From: Aphelocoma coerulescens
Taxonomy: Eukaryota > Chordata > Aves > Passeriformes > Corvidae
Length of the DNA: 64,000 bases
Reading direction: 5' to 3'
NCBI RefSeq assembly: GCF_041296385.1
Contig: NC_091013.1
Coordinates: 67,983,563-68,047,562 of the forward strand
The notes below the pieces were generated by a model. The model did no database searches and had not been told where the DNA came from. It saw only the letters and a program-made list of their open reading frames with translations. Every line of letters begins with the position of its first letter. Position 1 is the stretch's first letter. The position numbers were made by a program, and so were the translations under genes. This document shows, piece by piece, positions 22,070-36,130 of this stretch.

Positions 22070-25000
22070 GCTGGGAAATTTGACTTCTTAGGTCTTCATG
22101 TCTTCACTCCATCTCCACTCTCCCCCAGATTTTTTGGTTAGATGCCTTGAGAGGTATTCAAATGCCTAAGCATAGGTGTCTAGTGCTCTCTTAGGTGCCA
22201 CATGGTACCTGAGACATCAAACTGGGCTAGTAAAGATGTTATAGGACCTATGGAAGAGCAGCTACAGTCTTATGAAGTACAGAGGCAAGAAAAAGACCAC
22301 AAACACATCTAAAAAAAATGCTGCTGGGTGTGATTAGGGACCTGAATCCCACCCTTCATATGCCTCAGATCCTCATTTCCTGTGTCAAGTTACCTGTTAG
22401 CAGCTCCCTCCTAAACACACACAGGTCAGAATTCTCAGGTAGTGAACAGTCATTAGCAAAGCTCAGGCCAGGGACTCAACTCTGCTTCTTCACTACTGTC
22501 AGTTTCAGGAGTCAGCAACATCACCTGCTGTTCACCTGATCCCTCCTGCCTCAGTTTGTTAACAAAGCACCCAAGAAACACTCTATGGACTCCCCTCTTT
22601 GCTGTTAAAGCAAAAACACAGCTCAGTTGTCACCTCACCCTGCAGCTCCTTCTCCTTTCCCTGACTTGCGACAAGTACTTGCTGCTCACACAGTCTTAAC
22701 CTGTCCTTCACTCTAACACCATGATGGGCTGCAGCTACTCTGCTGTGTGAAATGAGAGCTGCAGGCATTGTCAGCTGAGAGAAGCAGAGAAGGGGGCAGC
22801 ACAGCATTCCCATCCTTGGTCCAGCTGAGCATGTTCCTTGGGATTAGACACCTGAGCTCGTGCCAGGAGGACACAAAGGAGTCTTCCTCTCATGGGAAGC
22901 AGTCCTGAGGGTATCATGTGGAGTTTATTCTGCATTTTCAGGACAAGACAGCTTGTGCCTGATGAAAATCAGAGAAATAGTACAAAAGTATTGTAGGTAT
23001 TTTCAGTAGAATCTATGATTTGGTAATAGCAGGATAGACTGAATATGCCTGACACTTTATTAGAAGCAGCTGGAGAGAGTTGAAAAAACTTGTTTAGATC
23101 TGACTGATCATGATAAATCACACAGTTGCATGATCAGTGGAGATGTATGGGGATTATGTAGGCTGCCAAACAAGGACTGTAAAACATGGATCTGAGCATT
23201 GCCTGAACAAAGTAATCTCTTCAGAGCTGCAACAAGGCAAGTGTGAGGTGAGGAGAAGCTATGCAGTAGGGATGAGCATGTCCTACCTCCTGCTGCTGCT
23301 CTCAAGGAACAAGGGCCTCAGGTCTGCATGAGCAGAGTCGATGGAAGGAGGGCGAGGGATAAACAGCAGGACAAGTGGATGAAGGAAAGTCAGGGCTGGG
23401 CACTGCAGATGTTTACAACTCACAGTACTCTTATTCTTGTTTGTGACATATTGGAAGTTCTTTGAATTGGGCTGGAAAGAAGAGAGAGGTGGCGAAAAAA
23501 AACCCGAAAGTGGCTAAGAATGAGCAAGGGAGCTTAGAGAAGATAAGGCAGCATGAGATAACAATTTGAATCATTATTGACTGTTTGTATACTCTTGTTG
23601 TTTCTACCATACTTTCTGGTGTTAAATTAAAAATGTCTATTTTGCTAGCAGAGGTCTCAAAAGTAGCAGTTGCAATGAAAAATTACATTGTGCCTGTTTT
23701 GAGTGGGATCTTTTGTTTGTGGTTTTAAATGCAAGGATGACTACAGCTGTTATAGTTTGTCATTAAAACTGAAAGCCTATGCTTGCTTTTATTATGTGCA
23801 GGCCAAGCAAAGATAACAGAGCTTAACTTTGACAGGCAATTTAACAGAGTGAGCATTAGTAGCATGGTTTAGTGCTTTATACCACTTCAGCAAAAGGGTT
23901 TGGCTGTTCCTGCCCACAGCTATTCCTGACTTTTCTTCTCAGAAATTCTTAAATTGTCAGGAATCTACAGTAACTAAAATTTATGGTCTATTTATAGGTA
24001 CGAGAACAAGTGGAAGGCCTGATAACCTTGGCAGTGCCTTTACAGTAGAGTGGAGCTCTGTTCTTTCTCATATGCACACACCCATCAGCCAGCCCTAAAT
24101 ATATTGATGTTTTCACGTGCATGAACATAAGTATCCAGTGACAGTAACAGCAGTGAACCAAGATAGACTTTCAGAGTTTTCCCATGTGGAAAGGGGATGA
24201 CCTTCAGAAAGCCATCTAATTGTGATCCTGATAGACATTACAAGCCTTTTTATAAACTCTAAAATACTTCAGTAATTAATCTCAGGAAATACAGCTTCAG
24301 TGCTTGAGAAGCTTGTTATTTTAGATAAATATATTAATCTTTTGTAACTTCCACATCTTTTCATGTTGGTAATGTGTTTGTAACTTCTTTGCATGTTAGC
24401 TATATTATAAGACTCAGAAGTATTAACCCTGGAGCAGTGTGATTTACATGCATTCATTTAACATGAGACCTACTTGTGATGGGTCCATTCAGGAGACAGG
24501 CACAAGGTACATCCATGAGAGAAGGCATGAGACAGGCACACCAACAGCACTGCTGTGGAGCTCCTACAGCAGCAGGTTCAGGGATGCAGGTCCCACATGA
24601 GGCTGGACAGAGAGTCAGACCTTTTGGTGCCCTCAAGCCCCTGACAGAAGCTGACAGAGAACTTTTCTAAAGTTTGCCTGAAAAAGCATTGAACTTGTAT
24701 TGTCCAATGTGAGGCACGATGGTAAGAGGTGGAGGAATTTGTCTGGAAGGCCATCAGGTGAGCCAGGCTTGCTCTACAAATCATCATCTGGCTGCTAATG
24801 GCCCCTGTGGCACCAGACACATGAAGAGATTGTTTCTGTTTTGTTCTTAGCTGAAAAGGAAGCATTAAAGTGACTAAAGCAGAAAGCAGCAGGGACTGAG
24901 AGGTGAGTGAGTATTGCCTAAAGGTGATAAAATAAAATGGTAATGTGGAAAGAGAAGAGAATTGCTCCTGTTTGAACAAGGGAGGAAATGCAGCAAAATT

Positions 25001-28000
25001 TGGATGTGGTCAGAAGCATCTCTAGTAAATGGAGCCTGGAAGTGATTCAGGATTCCTGAGCCTCCTTTATTGTCAGCTTTAAACACTGCTGGCAAAATGT
25101 GTCTCTTCTCCTTGATTTATGCAGAAGTTGACAAATGTGCAACTATTAAATAAAAAGGATCCAAAGAGCAAAATTCTGATGATGAACCTCATGGGTCACT
25201 GTAATGCTACATAATGGATTTTCTGAGGGGGTGAGTTTCTTTTTTTAAAAATCCCAAGATTTTCCATTAACATTCCCTCTCTCCTCCCTTTACTCCTTCT
25301 CCTGCTAGATTAATAGATGAATAAATCTGCAAAGTCAAACATTCACAAATATGTAAATGCCAAGATGAATGTTACTTTTTTAGGAGAAGAAACCTCTGCT
25401 GGTGTTGCCACCTGCCCATGTCCTCAAAGGCAGATAGGTTGTTTTTTCCCCTAATCATTGCAAAAGAGTTGTGGCCAGCCCTGTGTGATCCTTGTTGAAC
25501 ATCTGCCCTTACTCCCAGAGGACATCCTTGTGTACAGGTAATCCATGAATTCATTCAAGAAAACAAGGGCAAATAAATAAAATATTTACAGCTCCAGTGA
25601 TCTCTCATCTTCAGCTCTTTTTCCTCTTTCTTTCCATTTACCTCAGAATTATCCATGGATGAATCCAGTAACTCTAAAGGGTACTGCTATGCTCTTTGAG
25701 AGATGTGTTTCAATACTTGAAATATGCTGGTCAAACCCTCCCAAGTCACTTTCTGAAAGTGATGGCAAACAAAACCCCTTCTCTTTTAATTTCTTTATGT
25801 CTGATTTCTAGTAGATTATGTCAAGCATGTTTTGGCATCTGGTTATGTATTTCTGAAAAGATCAGAGTTAAAATGCATCATAAGATGGATGGCATCCATA
25901 GCTATGTGTGAGGGGGAACATTTTTGTACCTTTGTGAATATACCAACTGGCTCTATAAGTGTGTGCTACAAATCTTGTCAAGCACGACTTCAGGCTCAAA
26001 TAAACTTTCTGGTCTCTGATCTCAAATGGAATGTTTTAGTGTAGCACTATGTGTTGTTAATTCATGACTAAATATTTAGTCACAAAGGCATAAATTGTGG
26101 GGCCCTGTTACCTGGGCAGAAGGACATTGCTCCTATCTAAAGTTTCCAAATCATTGAAGCAAATTTGATTTAGCAGTTGGGTATAACTGCTCTGTCAGCA
26201 GATTCATGCTTTCAGTCTAGAGTACAAGCTTTTAACCTAATGTCTTCTGGGAAACATTCAGCACGTGCAATCCTCACTGAAGAGAGTGGGAAGTGATGAG
26301 CCCCTTAGAAGTGGGCATTAACATTTTGAGGGATTTTTTTCTTTATTTTTCAATAAAGATATACATTATTTTTACTGACTACTTTTGTGGATTTCCTTAT
26401 TTTAATCCCAAAATGAAACCATCTGCTCCCAGACGATTTTCCCCGTTCTCACCAACAAATTATTAAATTACCTGGAAATCTGAAAAAAAGCTAATCAGTA
26501 GCTAGAAATTACATGTTTTTATGATATAGCAAATGCTGTTCTCAATTGCATACATTCTTATAAGTAGCAAAAGAGAATGCATTAACACATGAAGGGTTTG
26601 ATTTGTCCTGTTCAAATGTGGATTTCCGCAACTCAAATAGGCACATCCAAACCAGTTATGCAAGTTCCTTTGGTGGCCACACATTAAACCAGTTTGTGAA
26701 TCTGAGCATGAGGTTTATCTTAAGGCAGAAGCCTACATTTGGTGAAATGAACCTCGTTTCAATGGTTAGACCTTCACTGATTGTGTTAGGAACTTAAATA
26801 TGTGACATAGAGGTACCAATAATTGATTAAATCGATTGCACTTAAATCATTGTCCTGCAAAAGCAGTGGGATCGCAGGGCTTTCTCTTCTTATTTTTGTG
26901 TAATAGAATGAATAAAGTAGTTCTGCAGTCCTGCAGAAGGAATTTAGAGCACAAATATTTTCCTTCAATTTTTTTGATGTAAACTTGTATCATTACATTA
27001 CTGCTTTTATTTCCTCCCTCCTAAATGCTCAGTTATTAGTCTTCAAAGCTAGGAAAGTCTTTTCAATTGACTGTACAAATCAAGAAAAATGACACTGCTT
27101 TATGCAAGTCTTAAAATGAAAAGGAAAATTCTAATTTTGGTTAAGAAATAAAAAACCCCCTTATCTCATTTGCAGGCTTTATTTTGTTTAAACTATTTTT
27201 GTATTAACTGTAGACCTCTATTTTATCTGGGAATAATGTTGACATCCTTAAATAGTTTGACAATGCGAATGTAGATAGCTGGCTTGTCTTGTAGAATAAT
27301 TTATCTGTCCTAAACACCACTTTTCAGATTTAAAAATTCATACACTAATGCAATTCATACTAGCTAGATGTATTAGAGTCTATCAGTATTAATACTCTTT
27401 CATCTCAGGGCCAATCAAAGCTCTAAGAAATCCTGTCCAGGAATACATCTATTTAGATGACATAAACATGCATTCCGAGCACAACTGCTGTTTCTTTCTT
27501 ACTGATAAATTCACCCTTTTCAATGCAGGAACCTCCCCTCCCTACTACTGGGGTTCCTTTTATTCTAGAAAAAATTAGAAATAATTCAAAGCCTTCTTGT
27601 TGTTCATAAGTACACTGACTAACTCTCTATACTCACCTGTTTATGCTTCTGTTGGCACAGTCCCACAATGACTAGATTCTAATTTATGGTCATGCCTATC
27701 AACTTTCTTTCCCCCTCCTTTTATATTTACATTTTGTTTTCTTAGCTGTGTTCCGTTTTCTCCATGAGGATGGCAGGGGGCTGTTTGTTGTGTGAGGGCT
27801 TTTTAATCTCTAGAACAGGATTGTGTTTTTCTTGTTTTTCCAAATCTTATTTTAAGAATACCAAATAAATAGTAAAAGGTAAGCTTTTTTTTCCCAAGTA
27901 GTATTTTTTCCCATGCCTGTGTCCCTCATTCATTCACTTCACAATCATTCTTAGCTTTGTGAGTAGTAATTAATCATTGTGACTTTCTTCTTTTTCAGAG

Positions 28001-29537
28001 CTGAAAATAACCCAGCAGTGCTCACTCTCGCTGTCTGACTGTTAACTCAGTGACCTCTTATCATTTGTGAAGAGCTCTCATTCAGTGTTTGCCCTTCTCA
28101 GGTATAGGACTTTAGAATTGGGAGAGCGTTGTCTCAACAGCTTGAAAATTCCAAGGCTGATTTAATATTAGGAGGATAAGGACCTTCAAACGTTTCCTTG
28201 CAGTTTGAGGTCCCTCACAGTGCCATGATAGATAGGTGCTAAAAATGCCGAACAAAATAAGCAAGCAAAAAACCCCAACACACAAGAAACAAACAACAGA
28301 AAATTTGCTTGGGTTGTTCTGTCTGACTTGCATGCACATGACGGGACTACAGACATTTGCACATTTGTTAGAACTGTGGTCTGTAAAGATGTGGTATATC
28401 TTTGTCCTCAGTTATCTTTACCTCAGGAAAGGTGGTTCTAATTTTTTTCATGATGTGCTACCTCTGTTCCCACATTTTAACCACTGGATCTTTTCCTAAA
28501 CAGATCTTGAACACTGAATGTAACCTTCTATTTAACAGAAAGGCTCAACATGTTCTAGTATTACTAAAAAGATTATATTTTTAAAAAAACTTGGCTGCTT
28601 CAATTCTTCTTTTTCATCATCAAGATTCCCCAGCAAGCAGGAAATGGGAATCCCTTTTTTTTTAATTATTACTTTTAAAATTTATTTTTGTTTTATCTTA
28701 ATAATTCTTCCAGTATTAGAAACTATCAGTATATCTTCTGAGGAAAAAAAATAGTTGCCTTCTGAATCTTGGCAAGGTTCTGTGGTCTCTGCTGTCACAA
28801 CAGCACAATGACATCTGCCTATGCCACCCCTTCCCCAGTGACACCTGTCAGAACACTTAACCACCTTTTTGCTTGTATACCTTTATTGAAGCAATGGGGT
28901 TCTCTGTGTAAGTACAGCGCTCTCTAGCATCTGAATATAGCCAGTTTCTAGGCATTTGCTTGCTTAGGGCAAGAATAGTTAGGCCTAAATTTAAATTCTC
29001 CCTCTGCATGCCAACTCTTACCTTGGATATGTTTTCATGTTATGCCCCCACTGAACTCTGCAGAAGAGTGAAGATGCTGTCTGGGAAAGGAATAGTGAGC
29101 CAGCTGCCCAAAGGGTCTCAGCTAAATAGAGAAGCTGATGAGTGGTTTTTGTCATATGCTATTTTGAGAATTACAATCTGGGGTAAATGAAAAGATAAAT
29201 ACAAGAAGTGTGACAGTGCTGCCAGGAATGTCAGTCCTGACGAGATGTGTCCCTAAGGTCTGTCAGTATTGTTATCAATCTCTGTGAAGCTCAGTAGCAG
29301 TAAAACTATAATTTACCATTTTCAAAAGAAATTTCTATCAACTGGGAAAAAACCCCATTCAGATGTTTGCCAGTTGCTAACATTAGTTTTGTTTTAGTGA
29401 TAGAGATGTTAAGATCCTTCAGCCAAAACTAATGCAAAGCTTAATCTGTGAGGATGAACACTTCAAGAATGATCAGTTGAAATTTTTGATTTTCCCTGAT
29501 TAGGAACAGTATGGCTCTCTGCAAAGCACACAGGGTC

Positions 29538-29640
29538 GGGAAGGGAAGGGAAGGGAAGGGAAGGGAAGGGAAGGGAAGGGAAGGGAAGGGAAGGGAAGGG
29601 AAGGGAAGGGAAGGGAAGGGAAGGGAAGGGAAGGGAAGGG
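29538..29640 (+). repeat. Pure (GGGAA)n pentanucleotide array
   Basis: 103 bases of GGGAA, about 20.6 units, with no interruption. All purine on this strand, it is a mirror repeat able in principle to form triplex DNA, and its G-triplets could form G-quadruplexes. Purity suggests recent expansion or ongoing length change. The open frames through it on both strands (KGREG-type and SLPFP-type repeats) are a product of the five-base period and not genes. Confidence 0.97.
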
Positions 29641-32600
29641 TTATGCTGTTCCTCCTGCCATTCTGGTGCCAAGAGTGTGAGCACTTAGTGTGCTGACTGT
29701 ACAGGTGCTCTGCCAAAGAAAGGCTCAGCAGGTAAACATTGAAACATTTATACATCATTTAAACAAGTGTGCCGGACAGAAGACTTGGAAAATAAATTTT
29801 ACAGTCAAAAGATGTTTTTCTCTCACTGGAAACTGTTGCTCTAGAATTTGGTGTGCTTTAACACCTTCATAATGCTCCTAGGAGGAGCAGAATTTAATTG
29901 CAGCATGTTTTATGTATAGATTGTCCACAGTAATAGTAAACAATCCAGTTATCATCCCTTTCAATTCTCCATATTGATTTCCTTAACCTTGAAAATGTAA
30001 GAAACGCACCTCTTCCCCAAGCTGGCTGTAGCATTAATGATACGCTCAGTTGAACTGTGCTTTGAAAGTGCAAAATAGCTTTTTTTAAAGGAAGAAAAAA
30101 AAGAAAAAAAGAAAAAGAAGTAAAGGCAACTAGTTTTCAACAACTCACGAGCAGCAGAGGAAAATGTTATCTGGCTCAGTGTTTTCATGGGGTGCCGGTG
30201 ACCCGCAGAGGATGACTGTAGCTGTTCTGTGAGCCATAGCACACTTTAATTAGGAGTTTGATGATAAGCATATGCTACACTCTCTGAAATCTTCTGAAGG
30301 TTGTCAGTGTCTGAGATTCACAATTCCCTAGAACCAGAATATTTCTGGAGACAGGACAACACAGAGGTCATGCCTATATTTGTGCTGTGTCGCTTTGGAA
30401 TTTGCCTAGTATTTGACTGTCTGTTGGTATCACATGGATGATGGCACACACTCCATTTCTGAAGTGGAAATCAAGGAAAAAATTAACAGGAAGAACTATA
30501 AGGAATATCTTAAGCACTGGCATCTAGGGATGTAACCTATATGTATATGTGGAGGAAACCTGTATGATATGTGTAGGAACTGCTTGTAGAAGTGAGTCAT
30601 CCTCTGAATCCCACATCTTAGCAAGACTTTTGGGGCATTTGATTGTCACACCAAGAAATCATACACATGCTTTTTGTTTTCCAAGAATTCTTTACAGATT
30701 TTGGAAGGCTTACAAAAGGACGTGTAGTTTTCTCTATATGAGAAACCACACGGATTCCCTAAAATGTAAACAAACTGAATAGTACATTTGAAATCATCTG
30801 TGCGCTGTAGTCAGAGAAAAAAAACCCAGATCCTGACTGAGACCAGCTATTAACTTTCTGTGCTTCTGGTCTGAGATATTGCTGAGACAGCATTAATCAG
30901 TGGAGTACTTTGAAGCTGTTAAAACACTTCATTTTTAGCCTTCATCGATGTGGCTATCTCAAGCAATGCCTTTGATATATCCTAAGTTTTGAGAAAAGTC
31001 CTTCTCTAGCATAAACTCACACACAAAACTATAGATGAACTGAATGTTCACACCTAATTTTGCAGGCACCAAAAAATCTGATAATGAAAAAAATAACATC
31101 TTTAATTAAAGGGAGACCACCTGTTCTATGATATGTAATCTGTGCCTCATTCTCAAAGGAAAATATTCAAACTTATTTAAACATATCTAGCACATAACTA
31201 CACAGAAAATAAAACTTTTTCTACTCTTCTTTTCCACTCCCTTCTGCTTCACTCCTCTATACCTGTAAAATTTAGATTCAGCCAAACCAGGTCCATCTCA
31301 GATCTTTGTTTCCAGAATGTAATTTGAGAATAATTTCTCCTGATCTATCTTGAAAGTGAAACATGACCCGATGCATCCAATTCCTGTTCACAGGAGTGAC
31401 CTGCATGGGTTCATCCCTCGTGGAAGAAAGACCCTGATTTTAACTGTCTGCTCCATTAGCATGGATTATTACTGAAATAGTCACTGTCTGTATGGCTTTT
31501 CCCCATTAATGCATCTTGTCATAGAGTGTGCAAACTGATAACATTTCTACAAGGGATTCTGCATTCCTACACCCCTCAGGATGCCCAGGCTCCTAATGAA
31601 AATAGTGGGAGAAAGACGTATGGCTCCTCCACGAACTAATCATCTGCCCAGGCATTCTCTTAAGGCTGGCTATAGGTTTTAGCAGACATTCAACACTTAG
31701 GAAGAGGAGCATGCTTCCCACAGATGATGGGGCCTTCACATTAAATTAAGGTCTAACCCAAGCTCTGCTCAACTAAGACCCTACAAATGTGTCCTCCACA
31801 CTGCGAGGATAGATAGAAACAAAGATTTAGAGAAGTTTGTTTAGTCTGTGAAGAGAAGACTATAGGAACCATTTTCAAATATATAACAGGCTATCACCAA
31901 AAATAAAGGAGTAAATAATTTTCCCTATCCAATGGGAGAACAGCTAATGGGCCTATATTGCAGCTGTGGAAAAATAAAGGGGAAAAAAATCTAATTGCTA
32001 ACATGTGGAAGCATAAAAATAGATTAGTAAAGGAGGAAGGAGTTCCTATCATGGCTTTCAAAGTACAGTAGATAAATTTATGTCAGAAAATGGGCTGGGG
32101 CTGCAACACATTTCAGCATGTCTTCCAGATCAGCTGTCTACAAGTCTACAAATAACTAAAAATAAGCAGTAAGTAGTCTGGAAAATAAGCTCCCTTACCA
32201 CATTTCACACCCAAATCACGCAAAGACAATGGAACATTTTTAAAGACAGTGAAAAATTTTTCTTAGCAAGGTGTGCATAGAGAGTTCCCACAGCACCTAA
32301 TTCAGTCTTTCTTATGTCCAATGTGTAAACAATGTTACTGTGAATTTAAAATTAGAAAGTAAGCTTGTGGACCAAATCCTCTGCTTGTACAAATTGGCCT
32401 GGCTCCAGTTACACTCATGGACTCATACTGGGTTTTGTTTACCGTACCAGGGTCTGGCTGTTTGACTCAGAGTCTCCTCTTGACTTCCCTGGTCTTTGCA
32501 TCAAGTCCTTGAGCAAGACTGACTCTTAACTCATAACGTGCCGGATCCACACAGACAAGTCAAAGTGCTTCAAGATGGCTTGAACTGTGGGAGCATTCAT

Positions 32601-35600
32601 GGCTCTGTCTAATTAAGCAAATACAGGGAGCAGAAAAAAATGGGCAAGAGCAGTTAAATCCAGGAAGAGGTCAACCCCGTTGGTAATTAGCAGGACAATG
32701 GATCAAAGAACTCTACTTAGCACAGGAAATATTGAGCACCTTGTCTTTATAGCTGAATCTGATAAAACTTGGGTTATACATTTTCTACTAAATGAACCAG
32801 AGGCAGCTACAAACAGGAGGCTATTGTTTAACCTCTGTGGGAATTTCAGTTGGGTTATTGCATGCTTGATGGGCTACAGAAGAGCAGCCCTTATGCCACA
32901 TACTGATGTAGGTCTAATGATCTCTTATCTTCACATCCATGGTGGTTACTCCAAAAGCAAAGAAAATGAAAGCCTTTCAAATAGCTTTTCCTCTAAAAAC
33001 TTCTGCCTCTGTTTTTATTGTGTGTTTAGTGGATTTTTTTGCGTTGTCTTTCTCTTCATCTTACAAATAAATATACCCAGTGCTTTATTTTAACAGGTTT
33101 CTTGTTCCAAAGGAGTAATTCACTGGTTTTATATTACATCCTTCAAAAACTTAATCAGAAAACTCTGTTAGACAGAAAAGGTCAGAAGTAAAAGTGAAAA
33201 GAGGAAAGATCTTCAGAACCATTGTTACATTAATCCCTAAAAATTACCTTTTAGCAAATACTGCACTACTCCAGACCTGTCCCTACACTGCAATTTCAGT
33301 TCTTTCCAACAGCTTAATTAAAGGAATAACACACAGGTTGTACCTGCTGGAGTCACTCTGAACTATGTTACCCTTTGAATTTATGCATTGAAGTAATAAA
33401 GAGAGAACAAAATGACAACCAAACATCTAGTGCTCAAAAAAGAAAAAATCCTTTTTCTTTGCAGATAGCTACAACATTATGTATTCCTCACTGCTGACTG
33501 CAGATGAAAAAGTCTGCTTTTTGATTTCTCTTTGGAGATGCTGCTAAATTAATCTTTACTGGTGGCTGAAACATAAACTCTCCACACTCGTTTCAGAGTC
33601 AAAGGAGAGGGACAGTTCTTTCCTGGGTAAGTGCAAATACCTGGCATTATGCTCCTCCTCTGACCTTTTCTGAGATGAGACTATCTCTGTCCCTAGAATA
33701 TAAAAGATAATGTTGTCTTTTTCTTTGCAGATATAAACAGCCTTTCATTATTGTCACCAATGTGTTTCTGGGATCAGAAGCCATCTGAAGGGGATCAGTC
33801 ACATTCAGAACAGAAATTGCCTCCATCAGTATCAAATTCACTATAGAAGATCTGATTTTCCCTTGCTGCTCCCACCTCCTTATAGGACATGTACCACCAC
33901 TGAAAGCTGCCTTCCTGGGTTTATGGTATACTGTGTTCTGGACACTTAAAAAGGGTATAGAGATCCAATCTCATTCTCTGATTACTTCATAGAGTGTTTC
34001 CATTGCCTCAGAAGAAGTTGGACCTGCCTTAGCAGAGTCAGAGCAAAGGTAGTGCTGCAGCAGTGCTCTAACCATAGGTGACATATTCACAAGCCCTTGG
34101 ACTGCCCTTAAGTTCTGATTTTTTACTGTGAAATAACAACTTCCTTTATTTCATGGGCATTAAAGTGGAGTGCTGCATAGTTTCTAATCAACAATCACAA
34201 AAAAGGGAAGGGAGAAAAGGAAGGATCACAAAAGTCAATTACCAGCAAAAGCCTCCATGGCAACTAAACTTACTATGTCTTTTCTTTTTAAGCCTCCTTG
34301 TACATGCCATAAGCACAAAGCATCCAGGCCTCCCTTCAGTTCATTGGTACCAAGTGGATTAGGCTGGCAGAGGCTGTGCTGGTTTAATCCCCTTTAATGC
34401 CTTGCACCTTCACTCTGATGAGCAGCCAGACCCTTTTGCTCCAGCTCCACACTGAGCTCATCAGCAGTAATGGCTTATCATTACCATCTGCAATAGGAAA
34501 CTGCTTTTCCCTGTGCTCCAAGGACTTCATGCCCCTTAAAACAGCTGAATAAAAAATACAAGCTTTTGCTGAAGTTTTCTTCCTTCTTACAGCTGCAAGT
34601 TGCCTAGCGAAGGGTAGTAGCATTTATGCACATTTCCCCTGAAAAGTGTAAATGAAAACTTGGCAGCAAAAGGCCAATTCCTGTCAAGCCCGTGAAGAAT
34701 ACTTTTCACACCACAGAGAGATGGCATTCATTCACATCTGAAGTGTATCCGACCGGAATACAACACCAAGTAGTATTTTACAGGCTTTTCTATACTCAGG
34801 GTAGAATGGGCTAGATCATACTTGTGTTCTTGGAAGTAGCAGGAGAGAAAGGATACATTCAGGCTAGGAAGGGTGGGGGCCCTTGGGCTCACCCACAGAA
34901 CATGACCTGGCCATACATCGCGAAAGATGTCATGGGACTTTTTGTTCCTATTACTGAGACAGCAGCAGAAATGGAAAATCACAGGAAGGGCAGAAGAAAT
35001 ACTGGTAAATCTGGACACCCATCCTCTGCCCAGAGAGGCAGAGAGTGTGGAAGTGTAACACTAAGCCTGTTCTGGGGAAAGGGACAAACTCAGTTTACTA
35101 GACAGCTGGACTCCTGCAAACCACCATTTCTAAAGCAGTTCAGTGTATAATCTGTGTGTTCTTCTGTGTGCCTTGGTATGTATTGGTGTGTTGGAGGGCA
35201 ACATTCACTGCAACATGTGGTAACTAACCATCCTCACTCCTGCCTGCCACACAGTCTTCCATGTTCAGCTAACTCTGTGTTTTGGTGTAGGGACTGATGC
35301 CCCAAGAGAACATTTCATACTCCATAGATGGCAGCAACTGTAAAATAATTTCCACATATAAAGCAGCAGGACTCCCTTGTGCCAAGCCTATGGTTGTTCT
35401 CCTACTATTATTATCAGCTGTGGAGGGAAAGGCATGAAAGCAAAAGTGCAAAACAGACAGAGGTATCCAAGTGAAACCTGGCTGTATAGAACAGGAATGT
35501 GATGATTTTGGCTTCTTGGTTTAAGTTGTCCTGTTATTAATGTTTAGCGAAGCTGTCTCTAACAAGATCCATACAAAAGAGCTATGGATAACTTAAATCC

Positions 35601-35841
35601 TGTGGATGGCTCAGAAGACAAAAAGAAATATTTGTACATTTCATGAAAAGGACTGACTTAAAAAGATGAACATTCCTCAAGTAATTTTAAGACATTTGAA
35701 TGTCTTAATTCCTTTGCCCTTATTTTTCATTGCCACTTGTGTAACATCAGCCTTTTCACAGGCAGCTATGAAAAGGAAGTTTACTAAGGTCCCATTATGC
35801 TATGAAAGTATCTTTCTTTGAGTTTTTTTGGTCAGAAATCG

Positions 35842-35870
35842 TATATATATATTATATCATATTTTATATT
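35842..35870. repeat. AT-rich simple repeat
   Basis: A TA dinucleotide run followed by imperfect ATTATATCATATTTTATA. Confidence 0.75.
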
Positions 35871-36085
35871 AGTTATAAAAGGAAATCAATAGATTTTTGT
35901 ATTAACATAAGAGAGACTGAGAACCTCTCCAATATGCGTAAAATTTAGCAAGCCAAAGTCCTGTTTGCTTTTGCAGCATTAGCTTCACCCCTCTGATGGA
36001 GAGAGTTTGAGCACCATGTTTTTAGCAGCGTTGGCATGAGAGGGATATTGAGCAGATGAATATAAGGACTGGCTTTTGTAGTTGC

Positions 36086-36130
36086 TTTAAAAGTCACTGT
36101 GTTAAAAAGTCACTGTGTTTAAAAGTCAAA
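36086..36130. repeat. Short tandem repeat, period about 16-17 bases
   Basis: TTAAAAGTCACTGTG, then TTAAAAAGTCACTGTG, then a partial third copy TTTAAAAGTCAAAG. About 2.6 units, slightly diverged. Confidence 0.8.

Larger units (their letters stand above)
20346..29537. other. Intergenic DNA, no gene seen
   Basis: About 9.2 kb. It is mostly AT-rich, with somewhat GC-richer patches at about 22450-22870 and 24460-24680. The longest open frame (minus, 24578-24979, 133 codons) has no recognisable domain. A short inverted/direct repeat cluster lies at 20602-20665 and an AAT microsatellite at 22043-22069. No RNA gene, promoter or coding exon could be supported. Confidence 0.7.

Noticed and set aside
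29441..29758. Repetitive proteins (KGREG-type and SLPFP-type) across the GGGAA array
   Set aside because: A five-base pure repeat has no stop in any frame, so the frames exist because of the array and end just outside it.
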